Source of the DNA: Mycolicibacterium sp. 018/SC-01/001
GTDB taxonomy: Bacteria > Actinomycetota > Actinomycetes > Mycobacteriales > Mycobacteriaceae
Assembly (NCBI RefSeq): GCF_007096635.1
Contig: NZ_VKAA01000025.1
Location: 1 to 64,000 of the forward strand
Direction of reading: 5' to 3'
DNA length: 64,000 nt
Positions 8,161 to 15,689 of the stretch are shown here, in pieces. A model generated the notes under the pieces. That model did not search any database. It saw only the letters and a program-made list of their open reading frames with translations, and had not been told where the DNA came from. Each line of letters begins with the position of its first letter. The first letter of the stretch is position 1. A program made the translations under genes and the position numbers.

Positions 8161-8181
8161 CCCTGCTCAGGCGGGGTTTTT
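8161..8181 (+). terminator. Intrinsic terminator of tRNA-Lys
   Basis: The stem CCCTGC/GCGGGG, with one T-G pair and the loop TCAG, is followed directly by five T residues. This is one of the few canonical Rho-independent terminators in the window. It lies 8 nt after the tRNA. Confidence 0.8.
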
Positions 8182-8304
8182 GTCGTTCTGGGGCGTTGGC
8201 TGGCTGTGACAGGGCGACAGCCGGAGCCCGAGGGTCTCCATGCGATGCTGCGGCCATGATTCGTGATACGCCACCCTTGCGGCTGGCACTCACACATCAG
8301 GGCC

Positions 8305-8778
8305 TCACGCCATTGGCTGAATCGACTGCAGGGTGAACAGTTGGGGATTCGCCGGATCGGGGACCCCACGGATCACGATGCTGCCCGAGGGCAGCTGTGC
8401 CGCAATGTCATTCAGTTGCCTGGGCAGGAATGCCCTGGCTTTACCTTCGCCGTACCAGTTGGGGTCTGCCGGATCCGGCACGCCGACGCCGGCGATCAGA
8501 GCATCCCACTGGGTCACCAGTGCGGGCGCAGCGCTGCCGAATCCGGTCGACGGGAGATAGAAGCCCGGCTCGCCGAAGATCGTCACCGGCGTCGTGGCGC
8601 CGAGCGGGGTGCCCGTCAGGGTTCCGTCGGTGCTGTCCGCGCTGACTGCGGACAGCCGTGCCATACAGCCGGCGCCGTCGGGGGTGTATCCCGTCGGGCA
8701 GCCCGGGTCGGCGCCGGCCGTCGGGGGGCCGGCGAGCAGCGCGCCCGCGAAGACCAGCACTGCGACGCCGGCCTTCAT
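8305..8778 (-). CDS. Secreted protein of unknown function
   Basis: This 157-residue protein has an N-terminal signal peptide (MKAGVAVLVFAGALLAGPP, cleavage near AGA-DP). The mature part opens with a small Cys loop (GCPTGYTPDGAGC) that could form one disulfide, followed by a region with no recognised domain. The ATG at 8778 overlaps the stop of the upstream secreted-protein gene by 4 bp (ATGA), so the two are probably translationally coupled. No function is assigned. Confidence 0.65.
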   Translation of the reverse strand: MKAGVAVLVFAGALLAGPPTAGADPGCPTGYTPDGAGCMARLSAVSADSTDGTLTGTPLGATTPVTIFGEPGFYLPSTGFGSAAPALVTQWDALIAGVGVPDPADPNWYGEGKARAFLPRQLNDIAAQLPSGSIVIRGVPDPANPQLFTLQSIQPMA

Positions 8779-9539
8779 GCCCTCACATCCTGCTCGACTC
8801 GGCCGAACTCGACTGTCTTGCCGTTGAAGGGTCCGCTGCACGCCACGACGACGTGATAAGCCGACAGCGGCGGGGGCGCCGTGACGGTGAGGTTCGCGGT
8901 GCCCTTGGGGTCGATGGTGAAGTTCCGGTTCGTCCCCGGCAGTACCGGGTTGGTTGCCGCGTAGGTGCATGTGCCCGGAATGTCGGCTGTGCTCGTCACA
9001 GTGACCGTCCACTGCAGCACGCCGCGGGTGAACGACACCTGGACCGCATTCGTCGGCGGTAGCGGTGGTTCGGCAGCGGGAATCGGGGTCAGGGTGGGCT
9101 TGAGGTCGGGTGCGGGCGGCGCAGGTACGGCTCGAGGTGTTCCGAAGACAATGGCCACGGTGTCCTCTTCGAATTCCTCGTTGCGGATGAAGCCCACGCC
9201 GTACTCGGCGAGGCTGCAATTGTTGACGTTCTGAAACGCACCGTTGGCGAACGCCGAAGTGATCGCCTTTTCCTCAGGGTCGCCGTAACCCCAGCTCTTC
9301 ACGGTGGTGCCGTCATAGCCGGTGACCTGGAAAGCCTGCGCGCTCGGAGCGCGCACCAGTTGCTGCGCCGCTGCCTCCAGCGCCGGGTTGTACGCCAAGG
9401 GAGCACAGGCGGTCCTGGCACGCTCCTGATTGACCGTTCCCCGGATGGGGGCAAGCGGATCGTCGGCGTGTGCGGTCGCCATGGTGGCCACCATGATCGT
9501 CGCTGCCACGGCGGAAGAAACCACTGCTCGCACGGCCAT
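8775..9539 (-). CDS. Secreted CAP-like protein with C-terminal beta domain
   Basis: From the ATG at 9539 this is a 254-residue exported protein with a signal peptide ending around AHADDP. The N-terminal half (TVNQERARTACAPLAYNPAL) resembles the start of mycobacterial CAP/SCP-like secreted proteins, but the fold call is tentative. A Pro-rich linker (VPAPPAPDLKPTLTPIP) joins a beta-rich domain containing Cys pairs. An in-frame ATG at 9557 would add six residues; 9539 has GAGGG at good spacing. It overlaps the downstream secreted gene by 4 bp. Confidence 0.65.
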   Translation of the reverse strand: MAVRAVVSSAVAATIMVATMATAHADDPLAPIRGTVNQERARTACAPLAYNPALEAAAQQLVRAPSAQAFQVTGYDGTTVKSWGYGDPEEKAITSAFANGAFQNVNNCSLAEYGVGFIRNEEFEEDTVAIVFGTPRAVPAPPAPDLKPTLTPIPAAEPPLPPTNAVQVSFTRGVLQWTVTVTSTADIPGTCTYAATNPVLPGTNRNFTIDPKGTANLTVTAPPPLSAYHVVVACSGPFNGKTVEFGRVEQDVRA

Positions 9540-9743
9540 ACCACTCACCCTCACCATCGCCTGAATCGCCCCGACGGAGTCCCCATCTCCGGGTCGCTAC
9601 TCTCCCGCGTGGGACGTTAATGGGTGACGGCGCGCGAAGTAACTGGGTGATTCCCTAGGAAACCGTTGGCCTCCCGGGGGCTAGAGCCGCTCGATCAGCA
9701 GCGCTTTCGCCAAACCGCGGGATCGCGCTTTTGTGTCGTCGGG

Positions 9744-11678
9744 TTACAGGGTCCGCGCCAGGCGCGCAGCCAGCAGGTCCGCGAAGCGCGCCGGATCGTC
9801 GAGAGCACCACCTTCGGCCAGAAGTGCCGTGCCGTAGAGCAGTTCGGCCGTCTCCGCCACCGACGGATCCTCCGGACGATCCTGATGCGCCTGCTGCAGC
9901 CCCGTGACGAGCGGGTGGTCGGGGTTCAGTTCCAGAATGCGCTTGGCGACGGGAACCTCCTGCCCCGACGCCTTGTACAGGCGCGCCAGGGCCGGGGTGA
10001 TGTCGAACGCGTCGGTGATCAGGCAGGCCGGCGATTCGGTCAGCCGCGACGACAACCGCACCTCCTTGACGTGCTCGTCGAGCGTCTCCTTCAGCCACGA
10101 CAGCAGATCGGCGAACGTCTTGCCCTGCTCCTCGCGCTCGGCTTCGCGCGCCGATTTCTCCTCGTCGGATTCCAGGTCCACCTCTCCCCTGGCCACCGAC
10201 TGCAGCGCCTTGCCATCGAACTCGGTGACGGTCTGCACCCAGACCTCGTCGACCGGATCCGTCAGCAGCAGCACCTCGTAGCCCTTGGCCTTGAACGCCT
10301 CCAGGTGCGGCGACTTGAGGATCTGCTCCCGCGTCTCGCCGGTGGCGTAGAAAATCTGCTCCTGACCGTCCTTCATGCGCTCGACGTAGCCGGCCAGCGT
10401 GGTCGGCCCCTCATCCGCATGGGTCGACACGAACGACGCGATCCGCAGCAGTGCGTCGCGGTTGTCGGCGTCGGAGAGCAGACCCTCCTTGACGACGCGG
10501 CCGAACTGCGTCCAGAACGTCCGGTAGTCCTCCGGACGGTCGGTCTGGATCTCGGCGATCGTCGAGATGACCTTCTTGGTCAGCCGCCGACGGATGGCCG
10601 TCACCTGGCGGTCCTGCTGCAGGATCTCACGAGACACGTTGAGCGACATGTCTTGTGCGTCCACGACACCCTTGACGAAGCGCAGATACTGCGGCAGCAA
10701 CTCGTCGCAGTCGCCCATGATGAACACGCGTTTGACGTAGAGCTGGATGCCGACGTGCGCGTCGCGGTCGAACAGATCGAACGGCGCCTGCGACGGGATG
10801 AACAGCAGCGCCTGGTATTCGAAGGTGCCCTCGGCCTTCATCGCGATGACCTCGAGCGGTTCGTCCCAGGCCCGGGCGATGTGCCGGTAGAACTCGGTGT
10901 ACTCCTCGCCTGACACCTCGTCCTTCGAGCGGGACCACAGCGCCTTCATCGAGTTCAACGTCTCGGTCTCGACCGTGACCGAGTCTTCGCCACCCTCCTC
11001 GGCGGCCGGCGTGCGGCGCTCGACCTGCATGCGCACGGGCCAGGAGATGAAGTCGGAGTACTTCTTCACCAGGTTCCGCAGCGTCCACTGCGCGGTGTAG
11101 TCGTGCAGCTGGTCCTCGGCGTCCTCAGGCTTGAGGTGCAGCGTGACCGAGGTGCCCTGCGGCGCGTCGGCGACCGCCGCGATCGTGTAGGTGCCATCAC
11201 CGCTGGATTCCCACCGGGTGGCCTGAGTCTCCCCCGCTTTGCGGGTGAGCAACTCCACCCGGTCGGCGACCATGAACACCGAGTAGAAGCCGACGCCGAA
11301 CTGGCCGATCAGCTGATCGCCGGCGGCGGCATCGCCGTCGGCCTCGCGCAGCTGCTGACGCATGCGCGCGGTGCCCGACTTGGCCAGCGTGCCGATCAGC
11401 TCGACCACCTCGTCGCGTGTCATGCCGATGCCGTTGTCCCGCACCGTCAGCGTGCGCGCCTGCGCATCGGGGATCAGCTCGATGTGCAGATCCGAGGTGT
11501 CGACATCGAGGTCCTTGTCGCGGAACGCCTCGAGCCGCAGCTTGTCCAGCGCATCCGAGGCATTCGAAATGAGCTCGCGCAGAAAGGATTCCTTGTGCGA
11601 ATACACCGAGTGGATCATCAGATCGAGCAGCTGGCGTGCCTCGGCCTGGAATTCGAACTGCTCCACATCCGCGCTCAT
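9744..11678 (-). CDS. htpG: HSP90-family chaperone HtpG
   Basis: This 644-residue cytosolic ATP-dependent chaperone has an N-terminal GHKL ATPase domain with ELISNASDALDKLR near residue 35, DNGIGM near 82, and GQFGVGFYS near 130. Middle and C-terminal dimerisation domains follow to the end. The length equals the bacterial HtpG family. AAGGAGG precedes the ATG at 11678. HtpG folds client proteins under stress. In M. tuberculosis htpG (Rv2299c) is elsewhere, so its position here differs. Confidence 0.96.
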   Translation of the reverse strand: MSADVEQFEFQAEARQLLDLMIHSVYSHKESFLRELISNASDALDKLRLEAFRDKDLDVDTSDLHIELIPDAQARTLTVRDNGIGMTRDEVVELIGTLAKSGTARMRQQLREADGDAAAGDQLIGQFGVGFYSVFMVADRVELLTRKAGETQATRWESSGDGTYTIAAVADAPQGTSVTLHLKPEDAEDQLHDYTAQWTLRNLVKKYSDFISWPVRMQVERRTPAAEEGGEDSVTVETETLNSMKALWSRSKDEVSGEEYTEFYRHIARAWDEPLEVIAMKAEGTFEYQALLFIPSQAPFDLFDRDAHVGIQLYVKRVFIMGDCDELLPQYLRFVKGVVDAQDMSLNVSREILQQDRQVTAIRRRLTKKVISTIAEIQTDRPEDYRTFWTQFGRVVKEGLLSDADNRDALLRIASFVSTHADEGPTTLAGYVERMKDGQEQIFYATGETREQILKSPHLEAFKAKGYEVLLLTDPVDEVWVQTVTEFDGKALQSVARGEVDLESDEEKSAREAEREEQGKTFADLLSWLKETLDEHVKEVRLSSRLTESPACLITDAFDITPALARLYKASGQEVPVAKRILELNPDHPLVTGLQQAHQDRPEDPSVAETAELLYGTALLAEGGALDDPARFADLLAARLARTL

Positions 11679-11728
11679 GATTCCTCCTTCTCAGCTCTGC
11701 TGGCGCAGTGGGATCAAGGGGTGTCGGC

Positions 11729-12109
11729 TCAGCGCCGGGGTGCACCGGGCCCGGGCTGACCCGTCAACGGGTTCGGGGCGGCGCCCGGCTGCGCCGGATG
11801 GTGCTGCTGCTGGTGCGCCTGCATCGCCTGCACGAGCGGGTTCTCCTTCATCAGCGCGCGCCGGTCGTCGTCGCTCAGTTCGTAGAAGGTCCACATCGCC
11901 CACGCGGCGGGCCGCACGTACAGCGTGACCTTCTGACGCTTGCGGTTGTTCTGCGGGAGCATCGCCGGAATGGGCACCACGCGGTCGAGCGTCACAGCGC
12001 TGACCAACTCCTGCGCCAGCTGGTCGACATCGGTCAAATCCTGCAGTTCGTAGACCGAAGCCTGATGGCTGGGCTGGGACGGGCCCTGCAGGGCGAGAAA
12101 CCACGCCAT
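11729..12109 (-). CDS. Conserved hypothetical protein, proline-rich tail
   Basis: This 126-residue cytosolic protein has an N-terminal globular region (MAWFLALQGPSQPSHQASVY) and a segment QKVTLYVRPAAWAMWTFYEL that looks like a beta hairpin. The tail is rich in Gln, His, Pro and Gly. AAGGAG lies 7 nt before the ATG at 12109. It lies 50 bp upstream of htpG in the same orientation and could be cotranscribed with it. I do not recognise a named family. Confidence 0.6.
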   Translation of the reverse strand: MAWFLALQGPSQPSHQASVYELQDLTDVDQLAQELVSAVTLDRVVPIPAMLPQNNRKRQKVTLYVRPAAWAMWTFYELSDDDRRALMKENPLVQAMQAHQQQHHPAQPGAAPNPLTGQPGPGAPRR

Positions 12110-12432
12110 CGCGCGTCTCCTTTGCTCGTGGTGGGTCAGCCGTCAGCGTAGATGACCCGCCGGAGGTTCCGTCCGACGCCTGTTTTTGACGATCATGCAA
12201 ATTCTGCCCGTTGGATGGGACGGATTCGAGATGATGTGCTAGTCGCGGCTGTTCCGGGGCGCTATCGACTGCTGCGTCAACGCAGCGAGCGTGCCCGAAC
12301 ATTTCCTCAGTGCGCTGGCTGTATTGCGATTGCGCTGGCCATCGGCCACATCGGGTGTTATCGTGCCGTTAGCTGATCAGGACGGATCCGGGGTTGCACT
12401 CGATCTGCGACGCGAAACGAGGAACTTAGCTG
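12110..12432. other. Intergenic region without a convincing gene
   Basis: This 323-bp stretch is less GC-rich than its neighbours and has no reading frame with family features. It carries the upstream region of the 126-residue gene. One copy of TTAGCTGAT followed by CAGG lies near 12369. A second, TTAGCTGATGTCAGG, sits at the start of the small reading frame at 12433. Confidence 0.5.
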
Positions 12433-12597
12433 ATGTCAGGGCTGGTGGAGCCGCTCAAGACCGCGACAAGCGGCGGCGACACGGGTACTGCGGCTCACCA
12501 TCCGGTGCTCGTCCACAGCTGTAGCCGTCTCGGCCGCGTGGCCAACCCGCCCGGGTTCTCGTTCTCGGACTGGTTCCGGTCGGCCCGACGTCGGTGA
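12433..12597 (+). CDS. Possible 54-residue small protein
   Basis: An ATG at 12433 preceded by GAGGA (9 nt away) opens 54 codons ending at TGA 12595-12597. The product begins MSGLVEPLKTATSGG, contains PPGFSFSDWFRSARRR at the end, and has no membrane helix. It is convergent with the DUF3618 gene, leaving 4 bp. The start signal is the only positive evidence. It could be a chance frame. Confidence 0.3.
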   Translation: MSGLVEPLKTATSGGDTGTAAHHPVLVHSCSRLGRVANPPGFSFSDWFRSARRR

Positions 12598-12601
12598 CCC
12601 G

Positions 12602-12826
12602 TCAGCGGCGCGCGCGTCGCACGACCACGACCAGCACCAGCACGCCGACCCCGGCCAGCGAGATCGCCACCGGCGGACGCTTCACGAAGCGCACCACACC
12701 TGTTTTGAGATCGTCGGCCAGCCGACGCGGATTCGCCCGCTCCGCCAACGAGTCGACGGTCAGAGCCAGCTGATCGCGTGCCTGATCGATCTCGGCCTTG
12801 ATGGTGTCGGGATCACGATCCGCCAC
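12602..12826 (-). CDS. DUF3618 membrane protein (Rv2520c-like)
   Basis: This 74-residue protein begins MADRDPDTIKAEIDQARDQL, the hallmark N-terminal helix of DUF3618. A middle segment (NPRRLADDLKTG) follows, then one C-terminal membrane helix (AISLAGVGVLVLVVVV) with a basic end. The GTG start has GGAGG 5 nt upstream. It is divergent from bcp, the same arrangement as Rv2520c and Rv2521. Its role is unknown; the family is often linked to envelope proteins. Confidence 0.85.
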   Translation of the reverse strand: MADRDPDTIKAEIDQARDQLALTVDSLAERANPRRLADDLKTGVVRFVKRPPVAISLAGVGVLVLVVVVRRARR

Positions 12827-12936
12827 GTATGCCTCCGCCCGTCTGCTTGTCCTGCCGCACTACCCTAGTTCAGCGGGCGCTGCGCGCAGCGCCCGGTCGC
12901 GCATCGATGCCACGGATCGAAGGAGAGCCACCAGCC

Positions 12937-13410
12937 ATGCCCAAGACTCCCCGCCTCGAAGTGGGCGACACAGCCCCCGCGTTCAGCCTGCCCGACGCCG
13001 ACGGCAACACCGTCGCGCTGTCGGACTTTAAAGGCCGCAAGGTCGTCGTCTACTTCTATCCCGCCGCCTCCACCCCCGGATGCACGAAGCAGGCCTGCGA
13101 CTTCCGCGACAACCTGGCCGAGCTGAATGACGCCGGGCTCGACGTCGTCGGCATCTCGCCGGACAAGCCGGAGAAATTGGCCAAGTTCCGAGACAAGGAG
13201 GGGCTCACCTTCCCGCTGCTGTCCGATCCTGACAAGAAGGTGCTCGAGGCGTGGGGCGCCTACGGCGAGAAGACGATGTACGGCAAGACCGTGCAGGGCG
13301 TGATCCGCTCGACGTTCGTCGTCGACGAGAAGGGGAAGATCGAGGTGGCGCAGTACAACGTGCGCGCCACCGGTCACGTCGCGAAGCTACGACGCGACCT
13401 GTCCGTCTGA
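12937..13410 (+). CDS. bcp: Thiol peroxidase Bcp (peroxiredoxin Q)
   Basis: This 157-residue AhpC/TSA-family peroxiredoxin reduces hydroperoxides using thioredoxin. Peroxidatic Cys49 lies in STPGCTKQACDF and the resolving Cys54 is five residues on, as in the Bcp/PrxQ class. The ATG at 12937 has GGAGA about 9 nt upstream; in-frame sequence before it has no family similarity. The last 45 bp of the gene lie in a 48-bp repeat copied at 13782-13829. It corresponds to Rv2521. Confidence 0.93.
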   Translation: MPKTPRLEVGDTAPAFSLPDADGNTVALSDFKGRKVVVYFYPAASTPGCTKQACDFRDNLAELNDAGLDVVGISPDKPEKLAKFRDKEGLTFPLLSDPDKKVLEAWGAYGEKTMYGKTVQGVIRSTFVVDEKGKIEVAQYNVRATGHVAKLRRDLSV

Positions 13411-13413
13411 TCC
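13366..13413 (+). repeat. 48-bp direct repeat, copy 1 (bcp 3' end)
   Basis: This segment is identical over all 48 bases to 13782-13829. It encodes the last residues and stop codon of bcp. Sequence on both sides differs between the copies, so the exact repeat boundaries are visible. Confidence 0.95.
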
Positions 13414-13451
13414 CGTTCTCGACGTGAGCGATGGGATGGTGGTCCCCCGAA

Positions 13452-13673
13452 TCAACCGCCGAAGGTGCCGTAGTTACCCGATCCGTCGTCGTACCTGGGG
13501 ATTGCTCTCTTTTGTTCGACTCCCATCGCGACGAACATCAGACTGAATGGGCCCATCAGAGGGCCCCCGATGACCCACAGCAGGAGCGGACGCAACTTCA
13601 TCCGAATGGCGAGGCCGATGGTGAGCAGACCGAAACCCAACCAGACGAGCCCGATGATTCCCAATGCTGACAT
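13452..13673 (-). CDS. Small membrane protein inside the bcp insertion
   Basis: This 73-residue protein has two hydrophobic helices (MSALGIIGLVWLGFGLLTIG and a later LLLWVIGG-PLMGPFSLMFVAM) and a short tail with DDGSGNYG. A purine run (GGGGG) precedes the ATG at 13673. The whole gene lies in the 416-bp unit between two 48-bp repeats. I do not recognise the family; small proteins of this type accompany many mycobacterial membrane genes. Confidence 0.55.
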   Translation of the reverse strand: MSALGIIGLVWLGFGLLTIGLAIRMKLRPLLLWVIGGPLMGPFSLMFVAMGVEQKRAIPRYDDGSGNYGTFGG

Positions 13674-13781
13674 GGCGTTGACCCCCTTAAGACGAAAGTA
13701 GTGGTCTGGGTGGGTCGCGGTCCATGCCGTGATACGAAACTGTCGTCAGAACGCCGCTGAGGTGCCCTCCACGACGTCTCT

Positions 13782-13829
13782 GCCACCGGTCACGTCGCGA
13801 AGCTACGACGCGACCTGTCCGTCTGATCC
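13782..13829 (+). repeat. 48-bp direct repeat, copy 2 (M20 peptidase 3' end)
   Basis: This is a perfect copy of 13366-13413. Read on the minus strand, 13803-13829 encodes the last residues (SDGQVAS) and stop of the M20 peptidase. One 48-bp sequence therefore once served as the 3' end of both convergent genes. Confidence 0.95.
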
Positions 13830-15149
13830 GAGCTTCTCCAGCAGGAGCGCTTCAGCCGTCGCGGCGCGCTCCAAGACACCCAGGTGCAGGCTCTCGTTGA
13901 TGCTGTGCGCCTGGGTATCCGGGTCCTCGACGCCGGTCACCAGGACCGTGGCGTCGGGGAACGCGTCGGCGAAGGCTGCGATGAACGGGATCGAGCCGCC
14001 CACACCGGCATCCACCGGGTCCTGACCCCACGCTTCGCGAAAGGCCGCGCGCGCCGCGTCGTAGATCGGACCGGTGGCGTCGATGGCGTACGGCTGGCCG
14101 ATGTCGCCCGGGGTCACGGTGACGCGCGCACCCCACGGCGCATGCTGTTCCAGATGCCGGGTGAGGGCGGCCAGATGCTCGCCCGCGTCCCCGCCCGGGG
14201 CGACCCGCATGCTGACCTTGGCCCGCGCCGACGGGATCAACGTGTTCGACGCTTTCGCGATGGGCGTGGTGTCGATGCCGATCACCGTGATCGCGGGTTT
14301 GGCCCACAGCCGTTGCGCCACTGAGCCCGAACCGATCTCGTCGACCCCGTCGAGCACTCCGGTGTCGGCGCGCACGCGCTCGGGGGTGTAGTCGACATCC
14401 GCTGCGGTCGCCTCGTGCAGGCCCTCGACGGCCACGTTTCCCTCGTCGTCGTGCAGGCTGGCCAGCAGCCGCACCAGCACCATCAGCGCGTCGGGCACAA
14501 CGCCGCCCCACATGCCGGAGTGCAGGCCGTGGTCGAGCGTCGAGACCTCGACCACGCAGTCGGCCAGGCCCCGCAGTGACACGGTCAGCGACGGGGTGTC
14601 GGTGCTCCAGTTGTCGGAGTCGGCAATCACGATGACATCGGCGGCCAGCGCGTCCTTGTGCGCATCGAGCAGGCGCGACAGCGACGGCGAGCCGGATTCC
14701 TCTTCACCTTCGACGAACACCGTCACACCGACGGGCGGATTGCCGTCGTGCGCCCGGAATGCCGCGAGATGCGTTGCGATACCAGCCTTGTCGTCAGCTG
14801 TACCGCGACCGTACAGGCGACCGTCGCGTTCGGTCGGCTCGAACGGCGCGCTGTGCCAGGCGGCGGGATCACCTTCGGGCTGGACGTCGTGGTGGGCGTA
14901 CAGCAGCACCGTCGGCGCCCCCTCAGGCGCGGGATGGTGGGCGATCACCGCGGGCGCGCCACCCTCGGAGACGATGCGCACGTCGCCGAAACCGGCCTGC
15001 GACAACAGCTTCGACACTTCCTCGGCACTGCGATGCACCTCATCGCGGCGGGCGGGGTCGGCCCAGACCGACTCGATGCGGACCAGGGCCTCGAGGTCGG
15101 CCCGGACCGATGGCAGCACGTCGCGGACGCGCTGAACGAGATCACTCAT
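13803..15149 (-). CDS. M20-family metallopeptidase / dipeptidase (Rv2522c-like)
   Basis: This 448-residue cytosolic zinc aminoacylase or dipeptidase is of the ArgE/CPG2 type. AHHDVQPEGDP (near residue 85) carries the first zinc ligand His and Asp, GRGTADDKAG the bridging Asp, and EGEEESGSPS the general-base Glu. The insert dimerisation domain occupies the middle, and the late HSINE motif holds the last His ligand. Substrate is unknown. It corresponds to Rv2522c between bcp and acpS. The 3' end lies in the duplicated 48-bp segment. Confidence 0.88.
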   Translation of the reverse strand: MSDLVQRVRDVLPSVRADLEALVRIESVWADPARRDEVHRSAEEVSKLLSQAGFGDVRIVSEGGAPAVIAHHPAPEGAPTVLLYAHHDVQPEGDPAAWHSAPFEPTERDGRLYGRGTADDKAGIATHLAAFRAHDGNPPVGVTVFVEGEEESGSPSLSRLLDAHKDALAADVIVIADSDNWSTDTPSLTVSLRGLADCVVEVSTLDHGLHSGMWGGVVPDALMVLVRLLASLHDDEGNVAVEGLHEATAADVDYTPERVRADTGVLDGVDEIGSGSVAQRLWAKPAITVIGIDTTPIAKASNTLIPSARAKVSMRVAPGGDAGEHLAALTRHLEQHAPWGARVTVTPGDIGQPYAIDATGPIYDAARAAFREAWGQDPVDAGVGGSIPFIAAFADAFPDATVLVTGVEDPDTQAHSINESLHLGVLERAATAEALLLEKLGSDGQVAS

Positions 15150-15274
15150 AGCTCACACGTTAACCGCACTCTCGATCCGCGCGAGCGTGCGCTGATGCAC
15201 ACCGAATGCGGCGCGCCGACGCGCAGACACGCGCGCTCGCAAGCGGGAGGTGCCCCCAGCTCGCCGGGCAGGGG

Positions 15275-15667
15275 TCAGCGCTCCTCGAGGACGGCGACCG
15301 CGGCCGCGGTGTCCTTCTCGTGGGTGAGCGACAGGTGGATGGTCACCTCTTTGAGGTGCTCGGCCACCGCGCCCGTCAGGCGGACGCGGGGCCTGCCCCA
15401 CATGTCGGTGATCACCTCGATGTCGCGGTGGATCGCCTCGGGCAACACCGGCCGCTTGGAGAACCGCGACCCGGACCACGCCTTGATCACGGCCTCCTTC
15501 GCCGCCCACCGCGCAGCCAGGTGGCGCGCCGCCGACGAACTCTTGTCGGCGGCGTCGCGCCGCTCCCCTGGCGTGAACGTCTCCGCGAACACCGTGCCCG
15601 GCCGGTCCACCTGCTCGGCGAAGTCGGGAATGGAGACGAGGTCGATACCTATCCCGACGATGCCCAC
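15275..15667 (-). CDS. acpS: Holo-[acyl-carrier-protein] synthase AcpS
   Basis: This enzyme transfers 4'-phosphopantetheine from CoA to the serine of carrier domains, here chiefly the ACP domain of the adjacent FAS I. The GIDLVSI motif carries the Mg-binding Asp and WAAKEAVIKAW the catalytic Glu and Lys. The GTG at 15667 gives 130 residues beginning with the usual xGIVGIGID; a GTG at 15676 would add three. It starts 22 bp after the fas stop in the same orientation, so the two are expected to share a transcript, as Rv2524c-Rv2523c. Confidence 0.94.
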   Translation of the reverse strand: MGIVGIGIDLVSIPDFAEQVDRPGTVFAETFTPGERRDAADKSSSAARHLAARWAAKEAVIKAWSGSRFSKRPVLPEAIHRDIEVITDMWGRPRVRLTGAVAEHLKEVTIHLSLTHEKDTAAAVAVLEER

Positions 15668-15689
15668 GGCCAGCACGCTATCCCACGGA

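Noticed and set aside
15150..15274. A gene between the M20 peptidase and acpS
   Set aside because: The 125-bp gap has no start with a family match; open frames there are parts of shadows of the flanking genes.
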